Below are positions 1-11,534 of a DNA stretch of 64,000 nt, piece by piece; position 1 is the first letter of the stretch, and every line of letters begins with the position of its first letter. This stretch comes from Macrotis lagotis (lineage: Eukaryota > Chordata > Mammalia > Peramelemorphia > Peramelidae). The stretch spans positions 99,495,637 through 99,559,636 of the forward strand of contig NC_133665.1 of the NCBI RefSeq assembly GCF_037893015.1, read 5' to 3'. The notes under the pieces are model-generated. The model was not told the origin of the DNA and searched no databases. It saw nothing but the letters and a program-made list of their open reading frames with translations. The position numbers were made by a program, and so were the translations under genes.

Positions 1-904
1 CCTTCCTGACTATGAGCTGCCATGGTGATGCTTCCTTTGAAGGTCTTGAATAATAAACCAAATCTCTTTCTGGATCATTTTCACTTCTTCCCAGGACTCT
101 TCTCTTGACACCAGGCTCCAGGTTCTCATTCCTTTCCTTAACTCTCATTTAACAAGCATTTAAAAACATTTCTAAACCCTGCTCTCAGCCAAGAGCCTAC
201 TTTTAGTGTTCAATCTGCTCACTGTGTTTTTGACTTCCTCTCCCTGTCATTGGTATTGTTAATTTGAACTCCTGCTGGTGAATGAAGAATATGCCCCTGA
301 AAGATCCCAAGACCTCTAAGATCAGGAGAAATATTTCTAAGGGGGAGGAGTAGTTTGAGGGGAAGTCTTCCTGAAATTATATCTCCTAAGTGTAGGCAAT
401 TTCTCTGTTCCATGAGTAAGGAGAGCCCTGTACACTGGGGATACTAGGTGTGAAGGGCTCTAAGACATCCTAATAGTCTTACTGAATTACTGGGCAGCCT
501 TCTGCCTTCATGAAGACTTAGTCACTGTTTGTGTACTTCTTTTTTCCACAGTAGGAAGCTCAGGAAGCATCAGATGGCAAGATATCACCAATCCATGCCT
601 GGGGAAGCAGTGGCTGTGGTTCCAGTGACTGTGGATTGTGTTTGCTCAAAGGGCAGGCACTGTTAGCCTTTTATTGCAGCATCCCAATTGGTCAGGACTT
701 GTGATTTCAATGTCAATCTAGCAAGCTCTTACCTGGTCTTCTTGTCTCTTGTTTCTTCTTGAATCCAATCTATCCTAGCTACACAGACAAATCAATTTTC
801 CTAAAGTGACATAGGAAGGAAGGAAGGGAGGGATGAAGGTGGGTAGAGGGAAAGGGGAGAGTCATGAAGAATGGGTTGGAGGGGACAGCGAGGGAAGGAA
901 TAAG
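1..904. other. No gene recognised
   Basis: Unique-looking AT-rich sequence with a short purine-rich run near 820-900. The only ORF (219-413, minus, 64 codons) resembles no family I know and has no splice or promoter context. I see nothing else here. Confidence 0.5.
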
Positions 905-1138
905 CCTTTATACAGGACCTAATGTGCATCACACACTATGCTAAGCACTTTACAAATATTGTCTCAGTTGATTCTTATAGGGAGGTAGGGGTTTTTATTA
1001 TGCCCATTTTAATTTGAGGAAACCTAAGGCAAATAGAGGTTAAGTGACTTGTCTAAGGTCACACAGCTAATTAAGTGACTGAGGTTTCCTGCCTCCCTGC
1101 CTCTAAGGCCCAGAGTTCAATCCACTGTTGCACTATGG
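905..1138 (-). repeat. MIR-type SINE
   Basis: Reads as the reverse complement of MIR. The segment holds the core 'cccattttaatttgagg' followed by 'aaggtcacacagctaatta' and a closing 'ccactgttgcac'. Diverged, so an ancient copy. Confidence 0.75.
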
Positions 1139-1954
1139 AAGGAATAGGGATTGGACCTAAAATCAAATGTTCTGGATGCTAATACCAACTCTGCTCTTGT
1201 GTAACCTTAAGGAAGTCCATCAACCTATGAGGATTTTTGTTTTCTAAAACCCAAGTTTTCTTGTAAAGACTAAAGATTTATCTCTAAATTCTCTTCCATA
1301 TGTAAAAAATCTATGAACATACAGACCTGATCCTGCTTTTCCCCTGCTCAAACTCCTCTATCGACTAGGTTATGTCAAATCCAAAGATTTTATCCTTATT
1401 AAAGACCCTCCTTACTTTATCTCTCACTATACTTTTTCATATTTATGAATATATTATTTATTTTCCTGAATGGAATAGAAGCTCCTTGAGAGAAGAGACT
1501 ATATAATGTTTTGTTTTGCTCTCCCTAATATCTAGTAGAGTAGACACTAGTAGATACTTAAACATAGACAGACTAACATAGTATTCACTTAAAAAGAGGA
1601 TACATGATGAATTGGAGAGTCAGAAGACCATTTCAGAGGTTATTTCAGTTGTCTAGGCTGGAACTTGTGACATTAGAGAAGGAAATAGATATGAGAGATT
1701 CATTCAACAAAAGTTGGCAACTGAGTGAACATATAGGAGAAGGGAGAGGAAGAAGTTGAGGAAGTTGCCAAGGTTTGAACCCATGGTGACTAGAAGTATG
1801 GTGATACTCATAACATAAATAGGGAAATTTTCAAGGACTTTCCATCTTAAATCTCACCATCCTATGATTTCACAAAAGGTTCATTGGTCCAGAACCCATG
1901 AAAGGCAACACATGTCATAAGGCACCAAGGACCCAAACTTCCCTTTGGGGGGAC
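1139..1954 (+). repeat. L2/L3-like LINE 3' fragment and unassigned sequence
   Basis: Around 1325-1600 the text has the usual L2/L3 (CR1-type) 3' end features: 'gaatagaagctccttgag', then an 'agagactat' block and a 'tagtagatacttaa' tail. The remainder of the stretch holds no gene I can recognise. Confidence 0.45.
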
Positions 1955-2110
1955 CCTATCTATTGCTTTCTGTCTCAGATAAACTTGCCTGACTACACTC
2001 AATGGCTTCTGATTGGGCTCATGGACCATGCCTTTGTCTGTATCCCTGGCACCAAATTTACCTAGAGAGGAGATTCTTGATCAGGTCAAGTTCCAACCAG
2101 ATGGTTCCCT
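1955..2110 (+). repeat. Copy 1 of an unnamed inverted repeat pair
   Basis: About 150 bases closely match the reverse complement of 8905-9075, including the identical run 'ctttgtctgtatccctgg' and the following 'caccaaatttacct'. Copy 1 has in-frame stops where copy 2 stays open. The family is not recognised; it may be an old interspersed repeat or a duplicated locus. Confidence 0.6.
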
Positions 2111-2690
2111 TCCAGTCCAGATTCTCTGAGTTCTTAGCTTACATCTATACATGTACATGAGCACAGTTTATTGTGAATGACCTAGTCTACTTTTCTCCCT
2201 CTGGCCTTCAGACTCTTTTCCTTCTTTTTCTTCCTCTCCATCCCCTTCATCCCTGAGTTTTTGTTCCTATCCCACTACCCCTACTGCATTTCTCTGTAGG
2301 AAAAAAGGTTGCTTATTGAGGTCTCTAGAACTGATAACTTCACTTGAACTCTTCCCAGGAAGATGAATATGAACAAAGTCTTGAATCAGGGATCTTTAAA
2401 TAGGGAGCCTGTGGATGTCAGGAAGCCTCTGAATATGGATGGACAAAATCATTTTTATCTTCATTTTCACTGAACTCTAGTTGAAATTTAGTTTTCTCAC
2501 TCAATTATTTAAAATCTGATTCTAAAAAGTTTTCTTGCAAATTCTACAAAATGAAGACCAACTGATTCCTAGAAAGCACAAATTAATTAGATTGAAAATA
2601 TCTTCCCCAGTGGTATTAACTTATGACAAAATAGCATCATCTCTTTCACTTTACCATTGTATAGACTTTTTATAAATAAAATGACTAGGT
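2111..2690. other. No gene recognised
   Basis: Pyrimidine-rich then AT-rich sequence without a convincing ORF or repeat family. Confidence 0.4.
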
Positions 2691-2703
2691 TGTATATATA
2701 AAG

Positions 2704-2743
<40 letters not shown>

Positions 2744-2745
2744 AG
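2691..2745. repeat. (TA)n microsatellite
   Basis: Alternating TA tract interrupted by a few C bases. Confidence 0.9.
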
Positions 2746-2964
2746 TTATCAAATTGCAAAGCATCAAAGTCACTTTCTAAAAAACTCTACAATTACTGAT
2801 TCAATATCATGGACATATCATCTATCTGATAAAACTTGATATTGTTAGATTTGATTTTGTTAGACTTGGGTATTTTCTCTAACTTCTTAATGGACTCATC
2901 TCTAAACATACACTTAACCATTGCTTTGGCACATGGTAGAATTAATTTTTTCTGTAAAACATTG

Positions 2965-3210
2965 TCTTAGGGTTAACCAGGTTGTACAGTAGAGAAATGG
3001 ATTTGGAGCTAGAAGGACCTGAGTTCAAATCCAACCTCATACATTTGCTAACTGTGTGATTCTGGGCAAGCTACTTAATCTCAGTTTATATCAGTTTCCT
3101 CAACTGTAAAATGAAGATAATAATAATGCCATACATATGTAAATATAAATAATATCTATATACATATAAAACAACCTTAGACACAGTACCCAATATAAAT
3201 GCTTCTTCCC
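2965..3210 (+). repeat. MIR-type SINE
   Basis: Contains 'gacctgagttcaaatcc', 'taactgtgtgattctgggc' and 'tcagtttcctcaactgtaaa', the MIR tRNA-related head and core in sense order, ending in an AT-rich tail. Confidence 0.75.
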
Positions 3211-3588
3211 TTATCCTCCAAAATTCACCCTACACATCCCTATCCCTAATGTACCTAAAGTTCAATTGCAAGCGTTGCTTTAGTTTTTAACAATGTTTAT
3301 GAATAAACTAACCTTTTTAATAAAATTATCTCTCCAGAAGTGACTTTCTTCTCTTCTGCCTCTGACACATTGGCTACACTCTCACAGAATGTTTCTACTG
3401 AAATTCTACTAGAAAACTAGCCAATACTGGCAACCAGTTTATTTGAAAATAAATAGGAAGGAGATATAGGAGAATAGTAAAATAAGAACAGGATGAGTTC
3501 AAATGAGAAAACAGCCCTAATACATCAAGTTGATTTCATGGAACTTTTGTGATGGTCCATGATGGTTTTAAAGTCACATAAAATGCTC
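3211..3588. other. No gene recognised
   Basis: AT-rich, no ORF or repeat I can name. Confidence 0.4.
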
Positions 3589-3832
3589 ATAGGGCTGTGA
3601 GGTGGTACCAGGCTTTGAAGTCAGGAAGACTCATCTTCTTGAGTTCAAATCTGACCTCAGACACTTAATAGCTTTGTTACCCTGGGTAAGACACTAAAGC
3701 CTGTTTGCCTCAGTTTCTTCATCTGTCAAATGAGTTAGAAAACAAAATGGGAAATCACTCCAGAATATTTTACCCAAATGAGGTCACTAAGATTCAGATA
3801 CATCTGAAACAACTGGGCAACAATAACATAAG
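3589..3832 (+). repeat. Marsupial CORE-SINE (MAR-like)
   Basis: tRNA-like head ('agttcaaatctgacctcag') and MIR-like core ('tcagtttcttcatctgtcaa') are followed by a longer tail ('tgaggtcactaagattcag' ... 'gaaacaactgggcaacaata'). Copies with the same tail occur at 29793-30115 (+), 30678-30900 (-) and 6653-6885 (-). Confidence 0.7.
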
Positions 3833-4440
3833 GGTCAGCAAGCATGGCTTTCATGTAGCTTGACATTTGCATTACAAGAATAAAAATGTTCATAATATCT
3901 TGATCACATAACTACACAGCTGATGAAGTATAATTATAGGGTAACAAAGGAGGAATGAGGGAGCTACTCAAAAGTGGTATACAAGACAGAAATAGGGACA
4001 TGAACATCTAGCTGATCATCTATGGGGAATCTGTTTGCTTTCTGTCAAGCCTTTGTGGCAGTTTGGGAAAAATTTGATAACGCATTTAGCCAAATCAGGA
4101 GTGGTCAGAGTTTGCTTTAATCACTGAAAGAACACAAAAATTATCGCATGTATATAGGTTTTTAAATGCTGCAAAAACAAATCTCTAATGTTTCAAATAT
4201 GCACATACTTGTCACAGAGGGAAACATATTTGGGCAGTTGTTTAATGTTCAAGGCATCATTAAAGGAATTTTGACACAAACTTAGACCATCTTTGCAAAC
4301 TTCTAAATGGGAACAGCTGGTCCAAGAGATGACTTCTCAATAGTCATTCCCTTAACACTTACTAATTAATAGGATAGAAAAAAATTCACATTTTAATGAT
4401 TTGCTAAGGATTTCAAATACCTTTTTTACAAGGGAGGTTA
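3833..4440. other. No gene recognised
   Basis: AT-rich unique sequence with no long ORF. Confidence 0.4.
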
Positions 4441-4640
4441 GAAGATACTAAAATAATATTTTATCTTATGTAGTCTTTATAGCAACCCTATATGGTAGGT
4501 ACTACTGATACCATTATCTCCATTTTGCAGCTGAGGAAATTAAATCTCAGATTTAAGTGATTTGCATAATAAGATAGGTTCATAGATTTAGAGATGGAAG
4601 AGACCTCAGAAATCAACAAGTCCAGGCTTCTCATTCTTCA
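4441..4640 (-). repeat. MIR-type SINE fragments
   Basis: 'tatctccattttgcagctg' followed by 'aggaaatta' is the inverted MIR core. It is followed by a second MIR/THER-like start ('tcatagatttagagatggaa'). Confidence 0.6.
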
Positions 4641-5039
4641 CATAAGGAAATTGATACCTAGAGTGGTTACAGTACTTTATTAATTTGGTCAAATAAAATC
4701 ATATTTTTTCCAAACCCATCCCTCTTCCAAACTTTCCTGTTTCTGTTGAAGGCATCCCTGTCCTTCCAATCTTGGAGATTTACAACCTCAGCATTATTAT
4801 GATTACTACTTAAGATAGATTGTATTGATATCTTTTGTTTTTATATAAAAGGTCATTACTTATAATAAATAATTCAAAAGGGAGAGGAGTTAATCAAAAA
4901 CTAAGGAAGATATCAAATTCTGATGTTTTATGCAATAGTTCACATCTATAGTGAATTGAAAAGGACTGAATTACAAGACTGAAAAGAAAACAGAGAGATG
5001 GTCTTATAGTTCTTTTTTGGAGATAAGCTTTGTCATTAT
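4641..5039. other. No gene recognised
   Basis: AT-rich sequence without identifiable features. Confidence 0.4.
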
Positions 5040-5535
5040 AACTCAATTGCATTGTTTCAATTGTTTTATTATTGTTATTCTTCCATGTATGCTGCTGTAG
5101 TCAGTGAATAGATTGTTTTTATTGATTCTGCTTCATTCTATATTAGTTCATATAATTCATCTCATGTTTCTCTGTTGAATTCATCATATTCTACATATTG
5201 CATTTTATCTATGTACCATAATTGTTACATTCCCTCAGATGATGGTCAATGACTTTTTCTCCTTAACATCTTTGCTTCTACAAAAAGTGCTGAATAAACA
5301 TTTTGGTGCGTATGGCACTTTGTTTTTCATCATCTGTCTCCTTGGGGTACTTATGTAGCAGTGGAATCTCTATGTTAAAAGATGTAGATATTTTTGTCAC
5401 TTTTTCCACATAATTCTAATTTGGTGGGGCAAAATCACAACTCCACTAACAATACATAATTGTTCCCATCTTCAAAACTGATTAGTATGATCTTTGCCAA
5501 TCATTGTCATTTTGCTGAGTGTTAGGTGTAAGGTT
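5040..5535 (-). repeat. Ancient L1 3'-end fragment
   Basis: Phrases such as 'cacaactccactaacaata', 'tgaataaacattttggtg' and 'gagtgttaggtgtaaggt' parallel the antisense of the L1 ORF2 C-terminal region seen in the better preserved L1 at 15225-22002, but are much more diverged. Confidence 0.55.
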
Positions 5536-5539
5536 CTCT

Positions 5540-6655
5540 GGGACTCAAATCTTTCCCCACTCCAAGCTGTCCTTCACACATCTGCCAAAGGAATTTTCCT
5601 TAATCACTTACTGTAGCAGTAAGTTCTATTGGATCTCCTATTATCTCCACCATACAATGCAAACTCCTCTGTTTAGTTTTTAAGTCCTTCATAACCTGGC
5701 CCCATTCTATATTTTTTTACCTCATTATACATCACTTCCCTTCCTTTACCTTCTATCTGTTCCTTACCCATAATACTCCATTTTCTGTTTCTCTAAATCC
5801 TTTATTATCTTCCGGTCTTAATTCACATAGCACCTTCTCCATCAAACCTTTCTTGATCTCTCCAATTGCTAATGCCCTCTTTTTTTTAAAAGGTCACATG
5901 TATATTTATTCCCCACACGTTGTATTCTTCACCACAGTTAAAACTGAAGGGCTACAAACATTGTGGGTGATGATGGATTACAGGTGATCACCTAGTCATC
6001 TAGAACACTCAAAGCTCATCTATCTCCCCAAGATGTTCCCTGAAAGCAACAGGGGAATAGCTGCCCTTTCTAACTATGGAGCCTTCCACTCAATTATCTG
6101 ATAAAAGATTGAGATATGGTCAAATGACCCCATAAGTTTCATGACTCATAGAGCTAGCTTTCCTCCTCTTCTCTTCTCCCTCTCATACCTTTACCAAACT
6201 TTATCTTATCATGATGAGTAGAGGCCTCCGGGATTTTCCATGAGGTACCCAAACTACTGCTGAGCATGGTAGCTAATTCCATGGCTACATGGGCAACTGC
6301 AGCTTCGCCAACCAGCAAGTTCCTATAAAACGCTGCTGTTTGCCACTTTCATGAGTCCAGCAGCTGACCACTACAGGTTGCTGGCTCTGTTGTCCTTTAT
6401 CAGTACCACCCTCCCTGCACAGTAAGGGAGAAATTGTGTAGAAATTCCTTTCTAGTAGAAACCCAAGTACCTACTACCACCTGTGTGCAAAAGTGCCCTC
6501 CCTCTCTTAACGCCCTTGCATTTCTTTTGTATTTATTCTCAATATACTTTTAGATGCACAAGTTGTTTCTCCAGATAGAATGGAAGCTCCCTGAGCCAGG
6601 GACTGTTTTTATTTTGTATCTTAAGCATCCAACACTGTGCTGACAAGTTTTTGTT
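5540..6655 (+). repeat. L2/L3-like LINE 3' end, split by a retrocopy
   Basis: The two halves, 5540-5879 and 6500-6655, read continuously as a CR1-type LINE end ('aagtccttcataacctgg', 'gaatggaagctccctgag', 'ccaacactgtgctgac'). The interval 5880-6492 is a separate insertion, listed on its own. Confidence 0.55.
5880..6492 (-). pseudogene. Retroposed sequence with poly(A), possible processed pseudogene
   Basis: A roughly 610-base block interrupts an L2/L3-like LINE. On the minus strand it ends in an A8 tract (T8 at 5880-5887). An AATAAA signal (TTTATT at 5905-5910) lies about 17 bases upstream of that tract. Similar sequence flanks it (taatgccctc at the left, aagtgccctc at the right), as expected for an L1-mobilised mRNA copy. 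The interior is richer in GC than its surroundings. On the minus strand one frame stays open for about 55 codons (from roughly 6330 down to 6150) before stops. I could not identify the parent gene. It could also be an unrecognised SINE-like or LTR element. Confidence 0.45.
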
Positions 6656-6885
6656 GTGCAGTCATTTCAGGGGGGTCCTATTCTTTAGGACCCCATTTTG
6701 CATTTTCTTGGCAGAGATATTGGAGTGGTTTGGCATTTCCTTCTCCAGTCCATCTGAGAGATGGGTAAACTTAAGGGACCAGGTTAAGTAACTTGTTCAG
6801 GGTCAAACAACTGAGTCTTTCTGACTAATTCTCTACACTGTGCTATCTAGCAGTCTAACATGTAGGAGTCATTTACTAAAAAGCT
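6653..6885 (-). repeat. Marsupial CORE-SINE (MAR-like)
   Basis: Inverted copy. It has 'tcttggcagagatattggag', 'tggcatttccttctccag' and a closing 'gtgctatctagcagtc', matching the reverse of the tail and head in the copy at 29793-30115. Confidence 0.65.
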
Positions 6886-8794
6886 TTTTTATTGATTGAT
6901 TGTTCAAGATCACACAGCTAGTAGTAACTGAGACAAAATTTGAAATCAGGTCTTTTGACTTCAAATCCCATATGACTAGTTATCTAGAAAATGTCAGAGC
7001 TAATAATTGCTGGTTATTGCAAACATTCTTTTTTTTTTAACATGGAAGGAAACCTAAGACTCAGAGAAATAAAATAACTTTTTCACAAAACATCTCTAGG
7101 CAGTGGCACAGATTGGGCTTGAATTCATGTCCACACTGCTTTGCCACTCTTCCCTTCTGCCATTGATGTTCTCCATTGCCTTGCCAGTTCCTTGCCTAGG
7201 TCTATGCTGACTGGTGAGTGCTCACTGTATTTAGTTCGTCCCAGCCATGTCAGCCACCCTGACCTCTCCTCTCCATTTTCTCTCCCCATACCAATTGCTC
7301 TGGGAACAGTAATTAAATCACTACTATCATTACTTGATAAAGGATCACTCATCTTTCTTGAAGCTTCACCATTACATGGCCTTGGCTTGTGTCATTTCCC
7401 CCATTAGAACATAAGTTCTTGAGGGCAGAGATAGTCTCTTCCTTATATTTGTATCCCTAGCACTCAGCATCACTCAGCATCATTAATGCTTTTTGATACA
7501 TTCATTTATTTTGATTCTAAGATTTTTTTAAAAAACTCACCTCATAGTTACATAACAATTAATTGGGATTTCTCTGATGACAAAGATTTCCTATTGACCT
7601 AATTCCAAAGGATGGATGGGGAATGGAGAGGCTGAGGTTTGGGTCTGCTCCTAGACCCCTGTAGATTTCATTAGACCAGAAAGATGCTTCCGAAAAGTTT
7701 CTTCATTGATATTGGATATAGACAACTGTGTCTCTGCCATACCCCTGGTGCTGACAACTTCTATCATATAGTACCAACAGTCACATGAAAAGATTCTGAT
7801 TTGCAAGACCAGGGGAAACTCTGAAGTAAATGCGAGCAATCTTAGGCATGGGCATGCCCCCAGATCCCCAGCTAGCTCCCTAGCTGGCCTTGCAACTCAC
7901 CCAAGCCAGTTGCCTCTCCTGTGCCCTGTCTTTGTTTTCAGCTGTCAATCAACTAAACCCTGCTAGAGATAAGATAAAATGATATAAGGAAATCACTTTG
8001 TGACCCTAATGGTTCTAAAGTCAAGTTTAACAAACTATACAGGCTGTCTATTTTTATATGACTTTTGAGCTAAGAATGGACTTTACATTTAAAATATAAT
8101 ATAACTTTATTTAAAACCAATCACCATTTTTAGCCCAAGGACCATATAAAATAGGGTAGATTTGGCTTGCAGAATGTAGTTTGGGGGATTTTGTTCTAAG
8201 GAAAAATGAAGTAAAATTATTAAAATAATCATTTATATTTTTAAGAGGATTAAGAAACTAAAGGCAAGGTAGGTTAAGAGACTTGGCCAATTTGTCTCAG
8301 GGTCAGGATTCAGTTCTTCCAAACATGATCTGACTCAGTGGCTCCCTTCTAGTTCTTCCATCTCTTAATCTAGGCATTGTTTCTAGTCTTTAGCTATGAG
8401 TCCAGGACTGGGATGGTTTCCATTGAATCCCTGAGAGCTGACTATCTAGCTCTGTGGATCTTCCTCATGCCAGAGAGTGGAAGCTGATTTCCTGTTGTAT
8501 GGGGGACAAAACAGCCTAAATTCTTGGGCAATGTGTTTGCCAATAACTTTGTTTCCTGAGCAGGTTCCTTAGTGAATTGCAAATATCAATGGCTTAATTC
8601 AATGTCCCAATGCAGGCAGATGTGACCATCTCTTCTTTCTCCAACCATTCTTATTCTTCATATCTTCAGTCTAAAGGATCTCAGGGAAGAGGCTAACCAA
8701 CAGTGTGAATGCTGCAGGTGACTGCAGTCGTTATATTGCTAAGGAGATATATCAATGTGTTGAATTCTGTTAACATAGAACTTTAAAATTTATG
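6886..8794. other. Old repeat fragments, no gene recognised
   Basis: Contains a MIR remnant near 6895-6990 ('agatcacacagctagtag') and an L2/L3-like 3' end near 7400-7510 ('ataagttcttgagggcagag'). The overlapping ORFs at 7125-7407 look random. From 7520 to 8790 I see nothing identifiable. Confidence 0.45.
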
Positions 8795-8885
8795 ATATTT
8801 TTTCAAATTTCATTTGAGTTTAGTAACAACTCTGTGAGATAGGTACTAGAGAGGGTGTTTTATCCATTTCACAGATGAGGAAGCT
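8795..8885 (-). repeat. MIR-type SINE fragment
   Basis: 'ccatttcacagatgaggaag' is the inverted MIR core, preceded by 'taacaactctgtgagatagg'. Confidence 0.65.
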
Positions 8886-8904
8886 CAGTCTTCCACTTGT
8901 CCAT

Positions 8905-9075
8905 CTACTTGGAACTCAAGTTTGACCAAGAATCTCCTCTCCAGGTAAATTTGGTGCCAGGGATACAGACAAAGGCAAGGTCCATGAGTTCAGTCAGAAG
9001 CCATTGAGAGTAGTCAGGCAAATGTCTCTGAGATAGGAAGCAACAGATAGCGTCCCCACAAAGGGCAGAGGTTTC
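8905..9075 (-). repeat. Copy 2 of an unnamed inverted repeat pair
   Basis: Reverse-complement partner of 1955-2110. On the minus strand it stays open for 62 codons and includes CIPGTKFTWRGDSWS. Copy 1 keeps most of these residues but has stops in place of the two tryptophans. No family recognised. Confidence 0.55.
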
Positions 9076-9104
9076 TATGGTACCCTCTGTCATGTGCTAC
9101 CTTT

Positions 9105-10665
9105 AATGTATTTGAGCCACTGAGCCCTTTGTGAAATCACATAGATTGAGATGAAGACCTTAAAGATCCTCCAATTTTAATTTTAGAGATGAGGAGACTG
9201 AGACCCAGAGAGGTCAGGTGACTTGCTTGGCCAAAGTCAACCCTGAATTTCATCCCAGGACTTTCAACTCCTAATATAGTTCTCTTTTCCTCAACCATGC
9301 CCAGTCACTGTATTGTTAATGTAGCATCTTTTTAATTGTCTCTTCCTCTGAATTTTCTATTTCTGAAGACCAAGCTAAATCTTCTCAGAAGACAGAACAT
9401 TTGAGTCCCTGATGGAGAGATTCTCCTCCCTCCACCTTTTCAATATTCCAATCCTCAAGGAACCTCTTTTATCTGCTGGGACAGAGACAGGAAGTCTTGA
9501 GAGATGAGGACTGGGGATCTGGCCTCAGTTTCCAGCAAGGTTGACTGAAATCTGGCTCTTGCCATGGCCATGGAAGCTATTCTAAGAATCTACTAGGCTC
9601 TTGGAGACCAGGTTCCCCTGTAAGGAGAAGCACCTAGGATGCAGTTCTCCAATTTCCTCAGGGTTCCAACCAAGTGCCTGGGAACATTGAAAGGGGCCCC
9701 AGCCAAAGTTAGATCTATAACAACAGAGCTTTATTGCTAGGGTACTATTTTAGGTGGATCCTGCTTACCAACAGTCACCTCTTAAGGTCTACAAATTTCA
9801 GTCTACATCACATTCTCATGTAAATGGAATATAGGAAAGTCTTACATCAGGTAGCTAAACAAAGTACCAGGATTGCAAACTGGGAGACCTGAGTTCAAGC
9901 CCTGCCCCAGGTAAAAGATGTGGGACCAAGGCAAGTCACTGGTCATCTCAGCCTCAGCTGCAAAATGGGGATAAGCATAGTGTCTACTTCCCAGGATTAT
10001 GAGGATCAAATGAGATCATTTTTTCAAGGCAACTGGGAATGGACCACAAAGTTCTCACCAGCCTCAGTTAAAAGAAAAATATGGCAAAGTTTGTCATTGC
10101 AGCCTACCTTCTCTAAGCTTTTTTCCCCTAGTGATGGGTAAGACTTGCATTCTTTTCTACACTTCTTTCCTCTATAGCCTGGATTCTTCTGCTCTTCCTC
10201 CCAACCAAGTTTTACTTTCAGGAAAGGATCCATGAAATATAATTATGATGAGATATTGATGGTTGGTAATAGTTTAGTGTGCAATTGATTGTTAATAGAA
10301 GAAAAAAAAAGCCCTTTGCTATAGGAATGAGGATCTAATATTAAATTTCAGGATCTATCTTAAGTTAGAGCATTTAGGGGTTGAAGGGCACTTTCCTAAA
10401 TTTTCAGTACAATTTGTAGGTGATCACATATTGTAGCCATCAGTGTTGGCAACCCTAATTAGTGTAGTTGGATAGTTTCTCATTTTCTCTTTCTGTCTCT
10501 ATCTATCTCTGGTTCTCCGACTTTCTGTCTCTGTCTCTGTCTTTGACTCTCTTTTTCTCTCTCTCTTTCCTTTTGAAAGAAGTCCCTTTTAACCTCAGGT
10601 TATAGAATGAGGGCAGAGAGAGAAGGAAGTATTGGTCCCATCATATTTGATTAGTACATCTGTGG
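9105..10665. repeat. Tandem duplication, copy A
   Basis: This segment recurs in the same order and orientation at 11535-13285, offset by about 2.43 kb. Shared landmarks are 'gagccctttgtgaaatca', 'cactgtattgttaatgta', 'gcctcagtttccagca', 'ctaattagtgtagttg' and 'cttgattagtaca' or close variants. The copies differ by many substitutions and small indels, so the event is old. Copy A includes MIR-like pieces at about 9140-9300 and 9850-10040. I see no gene in it. Confidence 0.8.
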
Positions 10666-10669
10666 TTTT

Positions 10670-10760
10670 CTAGGTAAAGGTACTGCAGTGGTTTGCCATT
10701 TCCTTCTCCATCTCATTTTACAGATGGGGAAACTAAGGCCAGACCAGTTATATGATTATA
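10670..10760 (-). repeat. CORE-SINE fragment
   Basis: 'gcagtggtttgccatttcct' followed by 'tctccatctcattttacaga' matches the inverted marsupial CORE-SINE body. Confidence 0.55.
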
Positions 10761-10800
10761 ATGTATATGTTTTTATTCTGCTGACTTCCTGTTGCATAAC

Positions 10801-10957
10801 TTTTTTTTTTTAGGTTTTTGCAAGGCAAATGGGGTTAAGTGGCTTGCCCAGGGCCACATAGCTAGGTAATTATTAAGTGTTTGAGACCAGATTTGAACCC
10901 AGGTACTCCTGACTCCAGGGCTGGTGCTTTATCCATTGCACCACCTAGCTGCCCCTG
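10801..10957 (-). repeat. Marsupial SINE (WSINE1-like)
   Basis: Inverted copy starting with a T-run and 'gcaaggcaaatggggttaag', then 'cacatagctaggtaattatt', ending 'gcaccacctagctgcccc'. The name WSINE1-like is from memory; the family is defined here by its repeated occurrence in the window. Confidence 0.85.
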
Positions 10958-10966
10958 CATAAATTC

Positions 10967-11000
10967 TAATAGTAATAGTAATAATAATAATAATAATAAT
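10967..11000. repeat. (AATAAT)n microsatellite
   Basis: Short trinucleotide tract just beyond the head end of the SINE at 10801-10957. Confidence 0.8.
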
Positions 11001-11100
11001 ATAATCAGGATGTGATCAGTAGTTCTAAAATATGCACTAAGTGACAACTTTGACTCCCTGATCACTAATAGTCTGTTTTCTTGCTAGTTGCCATTCTAAC

Positions 11101-11257
11101 AATTTTTTTAGGGTTTTTTTGCAAGGCAAATGGGGTTAAGTGGCTTGCCCAAGGCCACACAGCTAGGTAATTATTAAGTGTCTGAGTTCGGATTTGAACT
11201 CAGGTACTCCTGACTCCAGAGCCGTTGCTCTATCAACTGCGCCACCTAGCTGCCCCC
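11101..11257 (-). repeat. Marsupial SINE (WSINE1-like)
   Basis: Second inverted copy within 300 bases of the first, same landmarks, ending 'gcgccacctagctgccccc'. Both lie in the spacer between the duplicated blocks. Confidence 0.85.
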
Positions 11258-11500
11258 AACATTCATTTTTAAAAATGAATTCTCTGAGTTCTGAATTCTC
11301 TCCCTTTCCCACTTCATCCCTTGATCACAATGTGATATAGGTTTAAAATGTGAATGCAAAACATTTCCATAATAGTCATGTTGTGAAAGACAACATATAC
11401 TGGCCCCTCCCCCCAAAAAACTCAAGAAAAATGAAGTAGGAAAAAAATGTGCTTCAATCTGTATTCAGACACCATCAGCTCTCTCTCTCTCTCTCTGGGG
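11258..11500 (-). repeat. HAL1/L1 3'-UTR-like fragment
   Basis: The run 'aaaaaatgtgcttcaatctg' followed by 'tattcagacaccatcagctc' resembles 59218-59255 inside the HAL1-like element, so this is probably a 3' remnant of the same broad family. Confidence 0.45.
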
Positions 11501-11534
11501 ATGGATAGCATTCATTGTCATAAGACCTTCAGAA

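Noticed and set aside
7125..7407. Pair of opposed ORFs of 75 and 88 codons
   Set aside because: No recognisable domain, overlapping on opposite strands, amid old repeat fragments.
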